DNA from: Spirochaetaceae bacterium
GTDB lineage: Bacteria > Spirochaetota > Spirochaetia > Treponematales > Treponemataceae
Assembly (NCBI GenBank): GCA_017622235.1
Contig: JAGARN010000010.1
Span: forward strand, 62,001 to 126,000
Reading direction: 5' to 3'
DNA: 64,000 nt
Shown in pieces: positions 24,742 to 33,697 of the stretch. How positions within the stretch are numbered: the first letter of the stretch is position 1; each line of letters opens with the position of its first letter. The position numbers and the translations under genes are program-made. Below the pieces are notes generated by a model, which saw only the letters and a list, made by a program, of their open reading frames with translations, was not told the DNA's origin and did no database searches.

Positions 24742-25337
24742 TTTTTTGCAAGAAGCCCGTCTATGCTTAAAGAAATCGAGTTGCGAAGTTCAGTAATATT
24801 TTTTTGGTTAAGTACAGCTAAGCGAAAAATTGATGATTCGATTATGCTGTACAAAAGTTCATTTGCATCGTGAACATTTACTTCTCTAAATTCGCCTTTC
24901 TCTATTCCATCAATGATGATTGTAGATAGAAGATGTCTAAGCCTAAGAATTCTGCGTCGTACACGAATAGCAGGGTCTTTGCCTGTTTTTTTTAGCTGAA
25001 GTAAATATGTAAGAGTAACTGTAAAAAGTTTACTGTTTTCTTCGCACTTATCTAATATAATATTTAGGACATTTTTTAAGCGTTCTTGCACAGCTAAAGA
25101 AGAATCATTTACTACAGCAAGTAAAGATTCTTCAATTCCATCTGTAAGTTGTTTAATACTGTATAAAAAAATTTCTCGCTTGTTTTTAAAGTAAATATAA
25201 AGAGTGGTTCGTGTTATTCCGCAACGATCTGCAATTTTCTGAAAGGTTACATCTTCGTAGCCTTCTTCCATAAAAATATCTAATGCTTTGTCAAGGATTT
25301 CGTACTTGCGCTTTTCATGCTCAACAACTATAGCCAT
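24738..25337 (-). CDS. TetR/AcrR-family transcriptional regulator
   Basis: A 199-residue repressor of the TetR family. The N-terminal helix-turn-helix is plain ('ALDIFMEEGYEDVTFQKIAD', then 'CGITRTTLYIYFKNKREIF'); the C-terminal ligand domain is not specific. The chosen ATG at 25337 has GGAGG five bases upstream, although the frame opens four codons earlier. The start lies inside the 3' end of the rRNA methylase gene (17-base overlap), so the two are co-expressed. No efflux pump gene adjoins it, and the target is unknown. Confidence 0.9.
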   Translation of the reverse strand: MAIVVEHEKRKYEILDKALDIFMEEGYEDVTFQKIADRCGITRTTLYIYFKNKREIFLYSIKQLTDGIEESLLAVVNDSSLAVQERLKNVLNIILDKCEENSKLFTVTLTYLLQLKKTGKDPAIRVRRRILRLRHLLSTIIIDGIEKGEFREVNVHDANELLYSIIESSIFRLAVLNQKNITELRNSISLSIDGLLAKN

Positions 25338-26523
25338 CTTTTCCTCCATTTAGATTTGTGAACATATAAAAACAAGTGTCCAAATTACCACTTTTCAGTT
25401 TTTTTGCGGAATTGGCTTTTTTGCCAATATCTGTTTCAAAAGTTGATTGTGCTGTTATAAAGCCCATGTTCCAACCCGGAAAAGATTTAAACAAAGAAGC
25501 CATATCCTTATACAACTCCTGTGCTTGTATTACATCGCCAAGCCGTTCTCCGTAGGGAGGATTTCCCAAAAGTAAACCTGAGTCGTAAGGTGCGGAAAGT
25601 TCTCTAAAATCAGATTGAATAAAATCAGGGCGTTGGATTCTTGCATTGCTACCAATAATTTGTAAAGCTCGTCCGGCTGTAACACCTGCACGTTCTGCAT
25701 TTGCCTTTGCTCTCTGAACAGCTTGGTTATCTATATCAGAACCTGTTATTCTTGCCTCGCAGTCTGGACGAATTTTCTCTGCTTCTTGTTGGCGAATCCC
25801 TTTTGCTTGCTCAGCGTCAAAAATTTTGAGATTTTCTATACCAAACCGGCGACCAAAACCAGGTGCAACATTGTATGCATAAAGCATTGCTTCGCAAGCA
25901 ATCGTTCCAGAGCCACAAAATGCATCATGGATTGGAGTTTTTCTACGCCAACACATTAAATGTAGCAGAACAGCTGCCAAGGTTTCTCTGATTGGTGCAA
26001 TGCCGCCGTCTTTGCGGTAACCTCGTCTGTGCAGAGGAACTCCTGACAAATCCAATAAAACGGTTGCTTTGTCATTTTCTATGTAAATCCGCACATCAGA
26101 TTGGGAACCAGTTTCTGGCATAGTATGCATATGCCAAATATCGCCAAGTTTAGTGTATATTGCCTTGTGAACAACTCCTTGAATACTGTGTTCCGAAGAA
26201 AGACGACTTTTGTAAGTTCTAACTTTATCCACCACAACTCTAGCATCCTTGAAAAAGTAATCTTGCCAAGGAACAGAATAAACACCATCAAAAAGTGCGT
26301 CAAAATCAGTAGCTGAATACTCCGCTACTTGAAGATAAATTCGATCTGCTGTACGTAGACATAAATTTGCTCTGAAAGCTGCATTTTCGTCACCAACAAA
26401 AGTAACACGTCCAAGTGTTTTTTGACCACTTGGATTTTTTAGAGAATAACCCAACTGCTTTATTTCATTGCCGAGTATTTTTTCCGCTCCGATTGCACAA
26501 AGTGCTACATAGGTGTTCATCAT
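25321..26523 (-). CDS. THUMP-domain rRNA large-subunit methyltransferase (RlmL/YpsC type)
   Basis: A 400-residue class-I methyltransferase. An N-terminal ferredoxin-like/THUMP part (to about 155) is followed by a SAM-binding domain with 'DAFCGSGTIACEAMLYA', 'GSDIDNQAVQRAKANAERAG' and the catalytic 'LLGNPPYGERLG'. The family makes m2G in 23S rRNA (RlmL half of E. coli RlmKL, YpsC). The E. coli RlmK half is absent, as usual outside gamma-proteobacteria. A -10-like TTATCT ends six bases before the ATG, which lacks a Shine-Dalgarno. Confidence 0.9.
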   Translation of the reverse strand: MMNTYVALCAIGAEKILGNEIKQLGYSLKNPSGQKTLGRVTFVGDENAAFRANLCLRTADRIYLQVAEYSATDFDALFDGVYSVPWQDYFFKDARVVVDKVRTYKSRLSSEHSIQGVVHKAIYTKLGDIWHMHTMPETGSQSDVRIYIENDKATVLLDLSGVPLHRRGYRKDGGIAPIRETLAAVLLHLMCWRRKTPIHDAFCGSGTIACEAMLYAYNVAPGFGRRFGIENLKIFDAEQAKGIRQQEAEKIRPDCEARITGSDIDNQAVQRAKANAERAGVTAGRALQIIGSNARIQRPDFIQSDFRELSAPYDSGLLLGNPPYGERLGDVIQAQELYKDMASLFKSFPGWNMGFITAQSTFETDIGKKANSAKKLKSGNLDTCFYMFTNLNGGKDGYSC

Positions 26524-26573
26524 ATAAAAAGATAACAGTTTTTCAAAATTTGTTCAATTGTCAAATGGATGAA

Positions 26574-28046
26574 CTATTTTTTCCAAAATGATGGGGTAAA
26601 GAAAATCAGCATTGTGTAAAGTTCTAATCTGCCAGCCAACATTACAAAACAAAACCATAATTTTATTCCATCAGCAAAAAAGCTAAAATTCTCTACAGGA
26701 CCAACAGCTCCAAAACCCGGACCTATATTTCCTACCATGGATAATGCAGCAGTATAGGATGAAAAAAGGTCAATTCCACTTAAAGATGCAATAAAAGTTG
26801 TTATTGCAACAAGAAGAAAATACAAAAACATAAAAGCTGCCACAGAAAAAACAACATCTTTTCTGCCAGCTCTGTTATTTAACTGAACAGTAAACACCCC
26901 ATGGGGATGTAGCATCCGCCGAATTTCGTTTGTCGTTTGTTTTGACAGAATAACCCAACGTATAACTTTTACTCCACCTCCAGTTGAGCCAGAGCAGCCA
27001 CCTATAAACATAAGGACAAACAAAAAGAACTTTGCTGTAGAAGGCCATAAGTTAAAATCTACAGAAGAAAAACCTGTTGTTGAAATTATTGCTGCAACTT
27101 GAAAAGCTGCTTCTCTTAGAGAATTACCAAGTGATTTTACCGGCTCTAGCAAAAAAAGCGTGATAAATAAAATTGAAAAGGCAATAATTCCTAAGTATGC
27201 TTTAAGCTCACTGTTGTAGCGTAATTCATCAAATTTTTTTGTAACCAGAAAAAAGAATAAGCTAAAGTTAATTCCTGCCAAAAACATAAAAACTGTACAA
27301 ATCCATTCAATCGCTGGCGAATTAAAGGCTGCGATACTTGTGTTGCGGGTAGAAAAACCGCCAGTTCCTAGAGTTGAAAAAGTGTGGGCAAGAGATTCAA
27401 ACCAATCCATTCCGGCAAAGTGTAGCAGTACTGTTTGAATTACCGTAAATGCAAAATACATAAACCACAAAATTTTGGCAGTTGTTGCAATTTTAGGTGT
27501 AACTTTGCCTTTTTCTGGACCTGTAGTTTCTGCTTTAATAAGTTGGAATCCTCCTACACCTAAAATAGGCAACAGAGCCACCGTAAGAACTACGATTCCC
27601 ATTCCCCCAAGCCAGTGCATTTGACAACGCCATAGGTTTACGGATTTTGGCAAAGATTCCACATCAGAAAAAATTGTAGCACCTGTAGTACTAAATCCTG
27701 AAACGCTTTCAAAAAAGGCATCTGTAAAGCTTGTCGTTACTCCTGATAATAAAAAAGGAATAGATCCAAGTAAACTTGCAGAGGCCCAAGCTGCGGCTAC
27801 AATTAAAAAAGAATCTTTTGGAGTGAGAGAAAATTTTCTTTTACCACCAACTAACAAAAAAATTGTTGCCAATACTATGCAAATAACACCTGGTAATGCA
27901 AAAGCAGGAATTACATAAAATTCTTGATAAAAGATGGCAACTCCAATAGGTAACAAAAAAGTTATAGAAATAATGCCTAAGAGAATAAACAGTATTCTTA
28001 AAAAGATGAAAACTGTCATGCCTGTTTGATTTTGGATTTTATTCAT
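26574..28046 (-). CDS. trkH: Potassium uptake protein TrkH/KtrB family
   Basis: A 490-residue channel-like K+ transporter subunit. The four pore-loop repeats with selectivity-filter glycines are visible: 'SVSGFSTTGATIF', 'TLGTGGFSTRN', 'AIISTTGFSSVDF' and 'SMVGNIGPGFG'. About eight to ten membrane helices fit the family. Its ATG at 28046 overlaps the end of trkA by eight bases, with GGTGA as a weak ribosome binding site. TrkA is the cytosolic gating ring for this subunit, so the pair forms a complete Trk system. Confidence 0.95.
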   Translation of the reverse strand: MNKIQNQTGMTVFIFLRILFILLGIISITFLLPIGVAIFYQEFYVIPAFALPGVICIVLATIFLLVGGKRKFSLTPKDSFLIVAAAWASASLLGSIPFLLSGVTTSFTDAFFESVSGFSTTGATIFSDVESLPKSVNLWRCQMHWLGGMGIVVLTVALLPILGVGGFQLIKAETTGPEKGKVTPKIATTAKILWFMYFAFTVIQTVLLHFAGMDWFESLAHTFSTLGTGGFSTRNTSIAAFNSPAIEWICTVFMFLAGINFSLFFFLVTKKFDELRYNSELKAYLGIIAFSILFITLFLLEPVKSLGNSLREAAFQVAAIISTTGFSSVDFNLWPSTAKFFLFVLMFIGGCSGSTGGGVKVIRWVILSKQTTNEIRRMLHPHGVFTVQLNNRAGRKDVVFSVAAFMFLYFLLVAITTFIASLSGIDLFSSYTAALSMVGNIGPGFGAVGPVENFSFFADGIKLWFCFVMLAGRLELYTMLIFFTPSFWKK

Positions 28047-29481
28047 TTGAGTCACCAAAATAAGCTAAAACATTGTGGGTTTCTTCCATATTGCATATTA
28101 AAACCAATCTATCCCCTTTGTTTAGTACAGTATTACCACTTGGAATAATGAATTCAGAGGAATTTTCCCCTTTTACCAATAACACTAAGAACATTCCAGG
28201 ATTAGCAATATCTTTTATTGCTTTGCCCACGAGATTAGAAGTTTCTGATATGACATATTCTATAATTTCTAAATCTCCGTCTGAAACACTATGAACCCCT
28301 GTTACACTTTTCCCTCTTAGGTGACCAATAATTGTGTCTACAACCGTATCTTTTATTGGAACTGCTACGTCAACGCCAATGTTGCGAGCAATCTCTGCAA
28401 ATCCGCCACTTGCAACGAGGCTGATAGTTTTTTTTACTCCGAGGGATTTCATGTAGGCAGAAACAACCATATTCAATTCGTGATTATGGGTTGCACTTAT
28501 TATCAAATCATACGAAGCTAATCCCTCTTCTGCAATAAAACCTTCATCAGTAGCATCCCCTTTGAATACTGAAACAGAAGGGAACTTTTCTGCTGCAATC
28601 TGTGCTCGTTGAGCGTTTTTTTCTATGATCACAAATTCTCGTTTAACTTTGCGTAATGAACCAAAAAGTTTAGGCATTTTTGTTGCGGTAGTTTTTTTTA
28701 CCAGTTGTTCTGCTATAAGAGTACCAATATGACCTGCACCAACTAATGCGATTTTGCGTAATTCCTTAAGTTCAGAACCGCAAAGTTCCAAAAATTCTTT
28801 CATGTCAGTTCGTTTTGCCAAAATGCCAAGACAATCTTCTGCATGAATAACCGTAGAACCAACTGGCAAAGAAGCTTGTTCTTGCTGTTCTAGGTATACC
28901 AACAAAAAAGGCTTTTCAATAAAACTGCGAAGATTCTGAACTTGTTGACCATCAAGCCGGCTGCCTTTTTCTACGACAACTCGCATAATTTCGTATTCAG
29001 AATTTTCAAATGTTAGCACATCTGTTACCGCTCCATGTTCAACAGCTTGAATTACAGCTTTGGCAGCTTCCATGTCTGGGTAAACCATAAAATCTATGCC
29101 GTATAATGGACGGCTTTTGTCAGAGAAACTTGAAGCGTGTTGAGCTAAGGTGTTGTATCTGTTCAAGTGATATTCATAATTTCGTACTCTAGCAATTTTT
29201 GTTACTTTTGGATAAACAGCATCTACTAAAGAACAGGTTATCATATTCACTTCATCAGAATTAGTCAGCATGACAAGGGCATCGGCTTTTGCAATTCCAG
29301 CTTCTTCTAATGTTTCTAAACTGTTGCCATCGGCTTCTATAACCATACAATCAAGTCGGTTAGAAATGTGGCGAACAATTTCTTCATCGTTATCAATAAT
29401 GACAACATCGTTTTTTTCGGAAATAAGACGTTTTGCAAGTTCTGTTCCTGTGAGACCTGCTCCAACAATTATAATATTCAT
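28039..29481 (-). CDS. trkA: Trk system K+ uptake regulatory protein TrkA
   Basis: A 480-residue peripheral membrane protein with two tandem RCK modules. Each has a Rossmann NAD(H)-binding half (N-terminal 'MNIIIVGAGLTGTELAKRL', second 'KIALVGAGHIGTLIAEQL') and an RCK_C half (around 150-220 and 395-475). It forms the gating ring on TrkH and senses ATP/ADP and NADH. AGAGG precedes the ATG, 11 bases after the ECF gene stop. The two-module form is the Trk rather than the Ktr type. Confidence 0.95.
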   Translation of the reverse strand: MNIIIVGAGLTGTELAKRLISEKNDVVIIDNDEEIVRHISNRLDCMVIEADGNSLETLEEAGIAKADALVMLTNSDEVNMITCSLVDAVYPKVTKIARVRNYEYHLNRYNTLAQHASSFSDKSRPLYGIDFMVYPDMEAAKAVIQAVEHGAVTDVLTFENSEYEIMRVVVEKGSRLDGQQVQNLRSFIEKPFLLVYLEQQEQASLPVGSTVIHAEDCLGILAKRTDMKEFLELCGSELKELRKIALVGAGHIGTLIAEQLVKKTTATKMPKLFGSLRKVKREFVIIEKNAQRAQIAAEKFPSVSVFKGDATDEGFIAEEGLASYDLIISATHNHELNMVVSAYMKSLGVKKTISLVASGGFAEIARNIGVDVAVPIKDTVVDTIIGHLRGKSVTGVHSVSDGDLEIIEYVISETSNLVGKAIKDIANPGMFLVLLVKGENSSEFIIPSGNTVLNKGDRLVLICNMEETHNVLAYFGDSNE

Positions 29482-29492
29482 TTGTACTTCCT

Positions 29493-30122
29493 CTACTCCA
29501 AAGAAGTTTTTTCAATTTCTTGTGCAAGTTTTGATTTTTTTTCAGATGTTACAGAAATTACACCAATAACACCACCGCAAATAACACCTGCTGCAATCGC
29601 TTCTGCCACAGCATTTGGCAACAAAAGCAAAATAAAAGCTCCAAGACCTGCACCACTCATCAGATTTGTTACTTGAGTTCCCGCAAAAAGGTAGAGAGCG
29701 AAACTTACGTAAATTGTATGCACAATAGTTGCCAGAGCTGCAGCAACTGTTGCGGAAACAGCTTTAGGCAAAGGTTTAATTTTACACAAAGCATAATAAA
29801 TTAAGGCAGCTGTTGGGGCAAGTAGAAGTCTTGGTAGCACAGAAATTAGTGGATTAACAAAAAGTGCATCTAATCCAACAGGGTTGCTTGCAGCTTGAAT
29901 CATGCTAAATATTCCAAAGATTGCACCGATTCCTGTTCCTGCAATTCCGCCGGCAACAAATGTTCCAAGTATTGTTGGAATATGCAACAGAGTTATTGCT
30001 AGTCCCCAAGGCAACCGGATAAAACCAATGGGAGTAATTCCTAACAAAACGGTAAGAGCCCCAAGGGTTCCAACAACTGCAATTTTTTTGTTCAAGTTTA
30101 ATTTGTTTGTAGTATCTTTCAT
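29493..30122 (-). CDS. ECF transporter S component (vitamin-specific subunit)
   Basis: A 209-residue membrane protein with six hydrophobic segments. The signature 'RLPWGLAITLLHIPTILGTF' with the following glycine-rich 'GTGIGAIFGIFS' is typical of S components of group II ECF transporters, which capture a vitamin for a shared EcfA-EcfA'-EcfT module. The substrate cannot be read with confidence; pantothenate- and folate-type S components have similar openings. The ECF energising genes are not in the window. It heads the transcript that continues into trkA and trkH. Confidence 0.8.
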   Translation of the reverse strand: MKDTTNKLNLNKKIAVVGTLGALTVLLGITPIGFIRLPWGLAITLLHIPTILGTFVAGGIAGTGIGAIFGIFSMIQAASNPVGLDALFVNPLISVLPRLLLAPTAALIYYALCKIKPLPKAVSATVAAALATIVHTIYVSFALYLFAGTQVTNLMSGAGLGAFILLLLPNAVAEAIAAGVICGGVIGVISVTSEKKSKLAQEIEKTSLE

Positions 30123-30131
30123 ACTGTTGTA

Positions 30132-30160
30132 ACTATAGCCGATAAAAAAGGAAAAAACAA
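30132..30160 (-). promoter_or_regulatory. Promoter of the ECF S component-trkAH operon
   Basis: On the minus strand TTGTTT and TATAGT are separated by 17 bases. The -10 ends nine bases before the ATG at 30122, so any leader would be two or three bases long. No Shine-Dalgarno is seen. Confidence 0.5.
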
Positions 30161-30179
30161 TACTATATTTGTTGTCTGC

Positions 30180-30208
30180 TTGCGGTACAAGCTGTTTCTC
30201 ACTATAAT
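30180..30208 (+). promoter_or_regulatory. Promoter of aspS, near-leaderless spacing
   Basis: TTGCGG and a consensus TATAAT are separated by 17 bases; the -10 ends nine bases before the ATG at 30218. Confidence 0.55.
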
Positions 30209-30217
30209 AAAGTTGTT

Positions 30218-32020
30218 ATGGAAGCAATGAAACGTACCGTCACTTGTGGAGACCTTCGCAAGGCTGACGCAGGAAAAACAGTTATATTAAATGGATGGAT
30301 TCATCGGAAACGAGACCACGGTGGAATCTCTTTTATCAACTTGCGTGACCGTTACGGATTGACCCAAGTTGTAGTGGATTCTGATTCACCTGCAGAATTG
30401 GCTGAACTAGCATTGGATTTACGTATGGAATATTGTATTGCGGTAGAAGGTGTCGTACGCCCTAGACCTGATAATATGGTAAACCCAGAAATGCCCACTG
30501 GCGAAGTTGAAGTTCTTGCAAAAAGCATTACAGTTCTTTCTAAAAGTGAAGTTCTTCCCTTTATGATAGATGAAGTAAATAAAGACGGAAGCCCTGTTAT
30601 CCCCAACGAAGATTTACGGTTAAAGTACAGATATCTAGATTTAAGAACAGCACAAATGCAACATCATTTGGCACTTCGCCACAAGGTAACAATGTCTGTG
30701 CGTAAATATCTTGATTCCCAAGGTTTTTACGAGCTAGAAACTCCGACTTTTATTAAATCCACTCCAGAAGGTGCAAGAGATTACCTTGTGCCTTCTAGGC
30801 TTTATCCGGGCAAATTTTATGCTCTGCCTCAATCTCCTCAGCTTTACAAGCAGATTCTTATGGTTTCAGGCTTTGACAAGTATTTTCAGATTGCTCGCTG
30901 TTACCGAGACGAAGATGCTCGTGGGGATCGACAACCTGAGTTTACACAAATTGATATGGAAATGAGTTTCGTTTCCAGAGATGATGTTCTTGCAATGACA
31001 GAAGGAATGATGAAAACCGTCTTTGCAGAAACAATGAATATTCAGCTTGAGACACCTTTCCCTCGAATTAGCTATGACGATGCAATTGATTGGTACGGAA
31101 GCGATAAACCAGAGTTGCGTTTTGATATGAAAATGCAAGATGGAGCATTTCTTGCAGAGCTTGGAGCATTTCAAGCTTTTAAAGACGCAATCGCTTCTGG
31201 TGGAGCTGTAAAAGTCTTAGTTGTGCCAGGTGTTGCAGAATCCTACAGTCGCAAAAAAATTGAAGAGCTAGAAGGTACTGCAAAGATTTACAAAGCTCGT
31301 GGTCTTGGTTGGACAAAGGTTTCTGGAACAGATTCTTCCCTTGCTTTAGAAGGGGGAATCGCAAAATTCTTTGAAGGAAAGGCAGAAGATGTTTGCAAAA
31401 ACCTTGGAGCAAAGCCTGGAGATTTATTGCTTTTTGTAGCAGATGCAAAGAAGAAGGTTGCCTGTACAGCTTTAGGGGCGGTAAGAAGTCGCTTAGGCAA
31501 GGATTTAAATCTTTGTAATCCAGATGAATTTGCTTTTGCCTGGATTGTGGACTTTCCCATGTTTGAGTGGAATGAAGAAGAAAACAAATGGGATACAGCT
31601 CACCATATGTTTACTATGCCACAGGAAAAATATCACGCCACTTTGGAAAGTGATCCAGGTAGCGTAAAAGGTGATTTGTACGACTTGGTATTAAACGGCT
31701 ATGAGTTAGCTTCTGGTTCAATTCGTATTCATGATGTGGAATTACAAAAGCGTGTGTTCAATTTAGTAGGCTTTGACGAAGTAGAAGGGCAAAAAAAGTT
31801 TGGCTTTTTAACAGAAGCCTTCAAGTATGGAGCACCACCTCATGGAGGAATCGCCCCTGGACTTGACCGATTAGTAATGCTTATGTGCAAAGAAACTTCC
31901 ATCAAAGAAGTGATTGCTTTTCCAAAGAACACTTTTGCTCAAAGCCCAATGGACGATTGTCCTTCAGAAGTTGATCCTCAGCAAATTGAAGACCTTCACC
32001 TTATTATAAAAAAAGATTAA
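30218..32020 (+). CDS. aspS: Aspartyl-tRNA synthetase
   Basis: A 600-residue class II synthetase of bacterial AspRS type. The N-terminal OB-fold anticodon-binding domain ('VILNGWIHRKRDHGGISFIN') is followed by motif 1, motif 2 ('FQIARCYRDEDARGDRQPEF'), the bacterial GAD insertion (about 280-420), and motif 3 ('GGIAPGLDRLVMLM'). Length matches the family. The ATG at 30218 suits the promoter; another in-frame ATG lies three codons on. No tRNA-dependent amidotransferase genes are here, so discriminating or non-discriminating behaviour cannot be judged. Confidence 0.97.
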   Translation: MEAMKRTVTCGDLRKADAGKTVILNGWIHRKRDHGGISFINLRDRYGLTQVVVDSDSPAELAELALDLRMEYCIAVEGVVRPRPDNMVNPEMPTGEVEVLAKSITVLSKSEVLPFMIDEVNKDGSPVIPNEDLRLKYRYLDLRTAQMQHHLALRHKVTMSVRKYLDSQGFYELETPTFIKSTPEGARDYLVPSRLYPGKFYALPQSPQLYKQILMVSGFDKYFQIARCYRDEDARGDRQPEFTQIDMEMSFVSRDDVLAMTEGMMKTVFAETMNIQLETPFPRISYDDAIDWYGSDKPELRFDMKMQDGAFLAELGAFQAFKDAIASGGAVKVLVVPGVAESYSRKKIEELEGTAKIYKARGLGWTKVSGTDSSLALEGGIAKFFEGKAEDVCKNLGAKPGDLLLFVADAKKKVACTALGAVRSRLGKDLNLCNPDEFAFAWIVDFPMFEWNEEENKWDTAHHMFTMPQEKYHATLESDPGSVKGDLYDLVLNGYELASGSIRIHDVELQKRVFNLVGFDEVEGQKKFGFLTEAFKYGAPPHGGIAPGLDRLVMLMCKETSIKEVIAFPKNTFAQSPMDDCPSEVDPQQIEDLHLIIKKD

Positions 32021-32031
32021 TAAGGAGGGAA

Positions 32032-32066
32032 GATAAAAACTGCCAGAAATGTTGTCAGTTTTTATC
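32032..32066 (+). terminator. Terminator-like hairpin after aspS
   Basis: GATAAAAACTG and CAGTTTTTATC are perfect 11-bp arms with a 13-nt loop, followed by TTTAAT. The T-run is short, so termination may be partial and aspS may read through into hisG. Confidence 0.6.
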
Positions 32067-32071
32067 TTTAA

Positions 32072-32180
32072 TAGTTTGCGTTGCAAACTAAATATATAAT
32101 GCTGTTTTTCACTGCGTTACAAAACAGCGTAAAAAGTCAATTTCGAAAATTGAAATTTTCTCATTGACTTTTTATGGGGA
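32072..32180 (+). repeat. Tandem-hairpin leader element, copy C (before hisG)
   Basis: Three hairpins in the same order as before oadB. Hairpin I is TAGTTTGC/GCAAACTA (32072-32090). After exactly 10 nt comes hairpin II, GCTGTTTT/AAAACAGC with a 12-nt loop (32101-32128). Hairpin III (32131-32173) has outer arm AAAAAGTCAAT/ATTGACTTTTT and inner arm GAAAATT/AATTTTC. GGGGAG and the hisG ATG follow. Compared with copy A, hairpin II changes A-T to T-A and C-G to T-A, and the hairpin III outer arm changes on both sides, all keeping the pairs. Confidence 0.8.
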
Positions 32181-32187
32181 GTATGTT

Positions 32188-33042
32188 ATGGAAAAATTGA
32201 AAATTTTGTTGCCTAAGGGTAGAATTTACGAAAATGTGGTAGAACTTTTTAGTGGTGCAGGAATTACAATAAAGTTGCCAGATAGAGCTTATCGTCCATC
32301 TGTTAATCAAGATGACCTTGAAGCTAAAGTAATGAAACCTCAGAATATCGGAAAGCTTTTGGAACTAGGGGCACACGATGTTGGTTTTACTGGACGGGAT
32401 TGGATAGAAGAAACCAATGCTGATGTAGAAGAAATAATGGATTTAGGCTTTGATAAAGTACGCATTGTTGCTGCTGTTCCCAACGAAATTGATGATGTAT
32501 CTCTAAAGAGCCGCCGTATAATTGTAGCTACAGAATACGAAAACATTAGTAGACATTGGCTTAAAGAAAACAATATTGACTCTTTGGTGGTGCGAACTTA
32601 TGGTGCAACTGAAGTTTTTCCTCCAGATGATGCAGATATGATTGTAGATAATACTGCTACAGGTCGTACTTTAGTTGAAAATGGGCTTCGTATCGTAGAT
32701 ACTATTATGACAAGTTCCACAAGGATGTTTGCTTCTAAAGCGGCTCTTGCTAATCCTGAAAAAAAACGTAAGATTATGGAACTAAAAATGCTCTTTGGTG
32801 CAGTTCTTGATGCCAGAGACAGAGTTATGCTAGAGATGAACGTAACAAGAGCAAGGTTTCAGGATTTGGTTACGGGGTTGCCTTCAATGCGTAGTCCTAC
32901 AGTTTCTCCGCTTTACGGTGATGATGGCTATGCAATTAAGATTGCTGTAAAAAAAAGCGAAGTACCTAATTTGTTGCCAAGACTCAAAGAACTTGGTGCA
33001 ACAGATATTTTGGAATATGACCTTCGTAAAGTTCTTTCATAG
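32188..33042 (+). CDS. hisG: ATP phosphoribosyltransferase, long form
   Basis: A 284-residue HisG that starts histidine biosynthesis by joining ATP and PRPP. The catalytic domain has 'ILLPKGRIYE' and 'VFPPDDADMIVDNTATGRTL' (PRPP loop region). The C-terminal ~75 residues ('AIKIAVKKSEVPNLLPRLKE') are the ACT-like regulatory domain of the long form, so no HisZ partner is needed and histidine feedback inhibition is expected. An upstream TTG opens the frame at 32164, but the ATG at 32188 has GGGGAG and matches the family start. The leader carries the tandem-hairpin element. Confidence 0.95.
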   Translation: MEKLKILLPKGRIYENVVELFSGAGITIKLPDRAYRPSVNQDDLEAKVMKPQNIGKLLELGAHDVGFTGRDWIEETNADVEEIMDLGFDKVRIVAAVPNEIDDVSLKSRRIIVATEYENISRHWLKENNIDSLVVRTYGATEVFPPDDADMIVDNTATGRTLVENGLRIVDTIMTSSTRMFASKAALANPEKKRKIMELKMLFGAVLDARDRVMLEMNVTRARFQDLVTGLPSMRSPTVSPLYGDDGYAIKIAVKKSEVPNLLPRLKELGATDILEYDLRKVLS

Positions 33043-33056
33043 GTTTTGGAGGAAAA

Positions 33057-33683
33057 ATGTCAACACAAAGAATCGCTTCTATAACTAGAGAAACATCTGA
33101 AACCCAGATTTCCCTAGAGTTAAATCTGGATGGTACAGGAATATGTGAAGTAAAGTCTTCTTTAGGATTTCTAAATCATATGTTGCATTCCTTTTGCAAG
33201 CACGGTCTTTTTAATCTAAGAGGTAACCTTGCCGGGGATTTAGATGTAGACCAACATCATCTAGTGGAAGATACCGGAATTGTTTTGGGACAACTATTCG
33301 CCAAAGCTCTTGGAAATTGTGCCGGCATTTATAGAAGTGGTTCTTGCCTTTACCCTATGGATGAAACTTTAGCTCGTGCAGCTGTAGACTTTGGTGGCAG
33401 ACCATATCTTGTTTGCCAAGCTCAGCTAAGTGGCGTTCCGTTGGTTTCAGTAAATTCTGATGGAAAAGAGGGCAGCTTTCAAACCGATACATTTGATGAT
33501 TTTTGGCAAGGTTTTGTGTCTGGGGCAAAATGCAATTTGCATTTAGATATATTGCGTGGGCGTAGCGACCATCACAAGATGGAAGGACTGTTTAAAGCGG
33601 CTGCCCGTGCTTTGCGTCAAGCCACAGAACTTGACGCAAGACGGGGAACAACAATCCCTTCAACAAAAGGGATTATTGTTTAA
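33057..33683 (+). CDS. hisB: Imidazoleglycerol-phosphate dehydratase
   Basis: A 208-residue monofunctional HisB dehydratase, the sixth step of histidine synthesis. Metal-binding histidine motifs are present in pairs: 'FLNHMLHSFCKHG' and 'DVDQHHLVEDTGIVLGQ', then 'RGRSDHHKMEGLFKAAARAL' near the C-terminus. The enzyme forms a 24-mer with two Mn2+ per site. The gene follows hisG by 14 bases with GGAGG before the ATG. Only these two his genes are together; the others must lie elsewhere. Confidence 0.95.
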   Translation: MSTQRIASITRETSETQISLELNLDGTGICEVKSSLGFLNHMLHSFCKHGLFNLRGNLAGDLDVDQHHLVEDTGIVLGQLFAKALGNCAGIYRSGSCLYPMDETLARAAVDFGGRPYLVCQAQLSGVPLVSVNSDGKEGSFQTDTFDDFWQGFVSGAKCNLHLDILRGRSDHHKMEGLFKAAARALRQATELDARRGTTIPSTKGIIV

Positions 33684-33697
33684 CCTAAAAACTTGTT

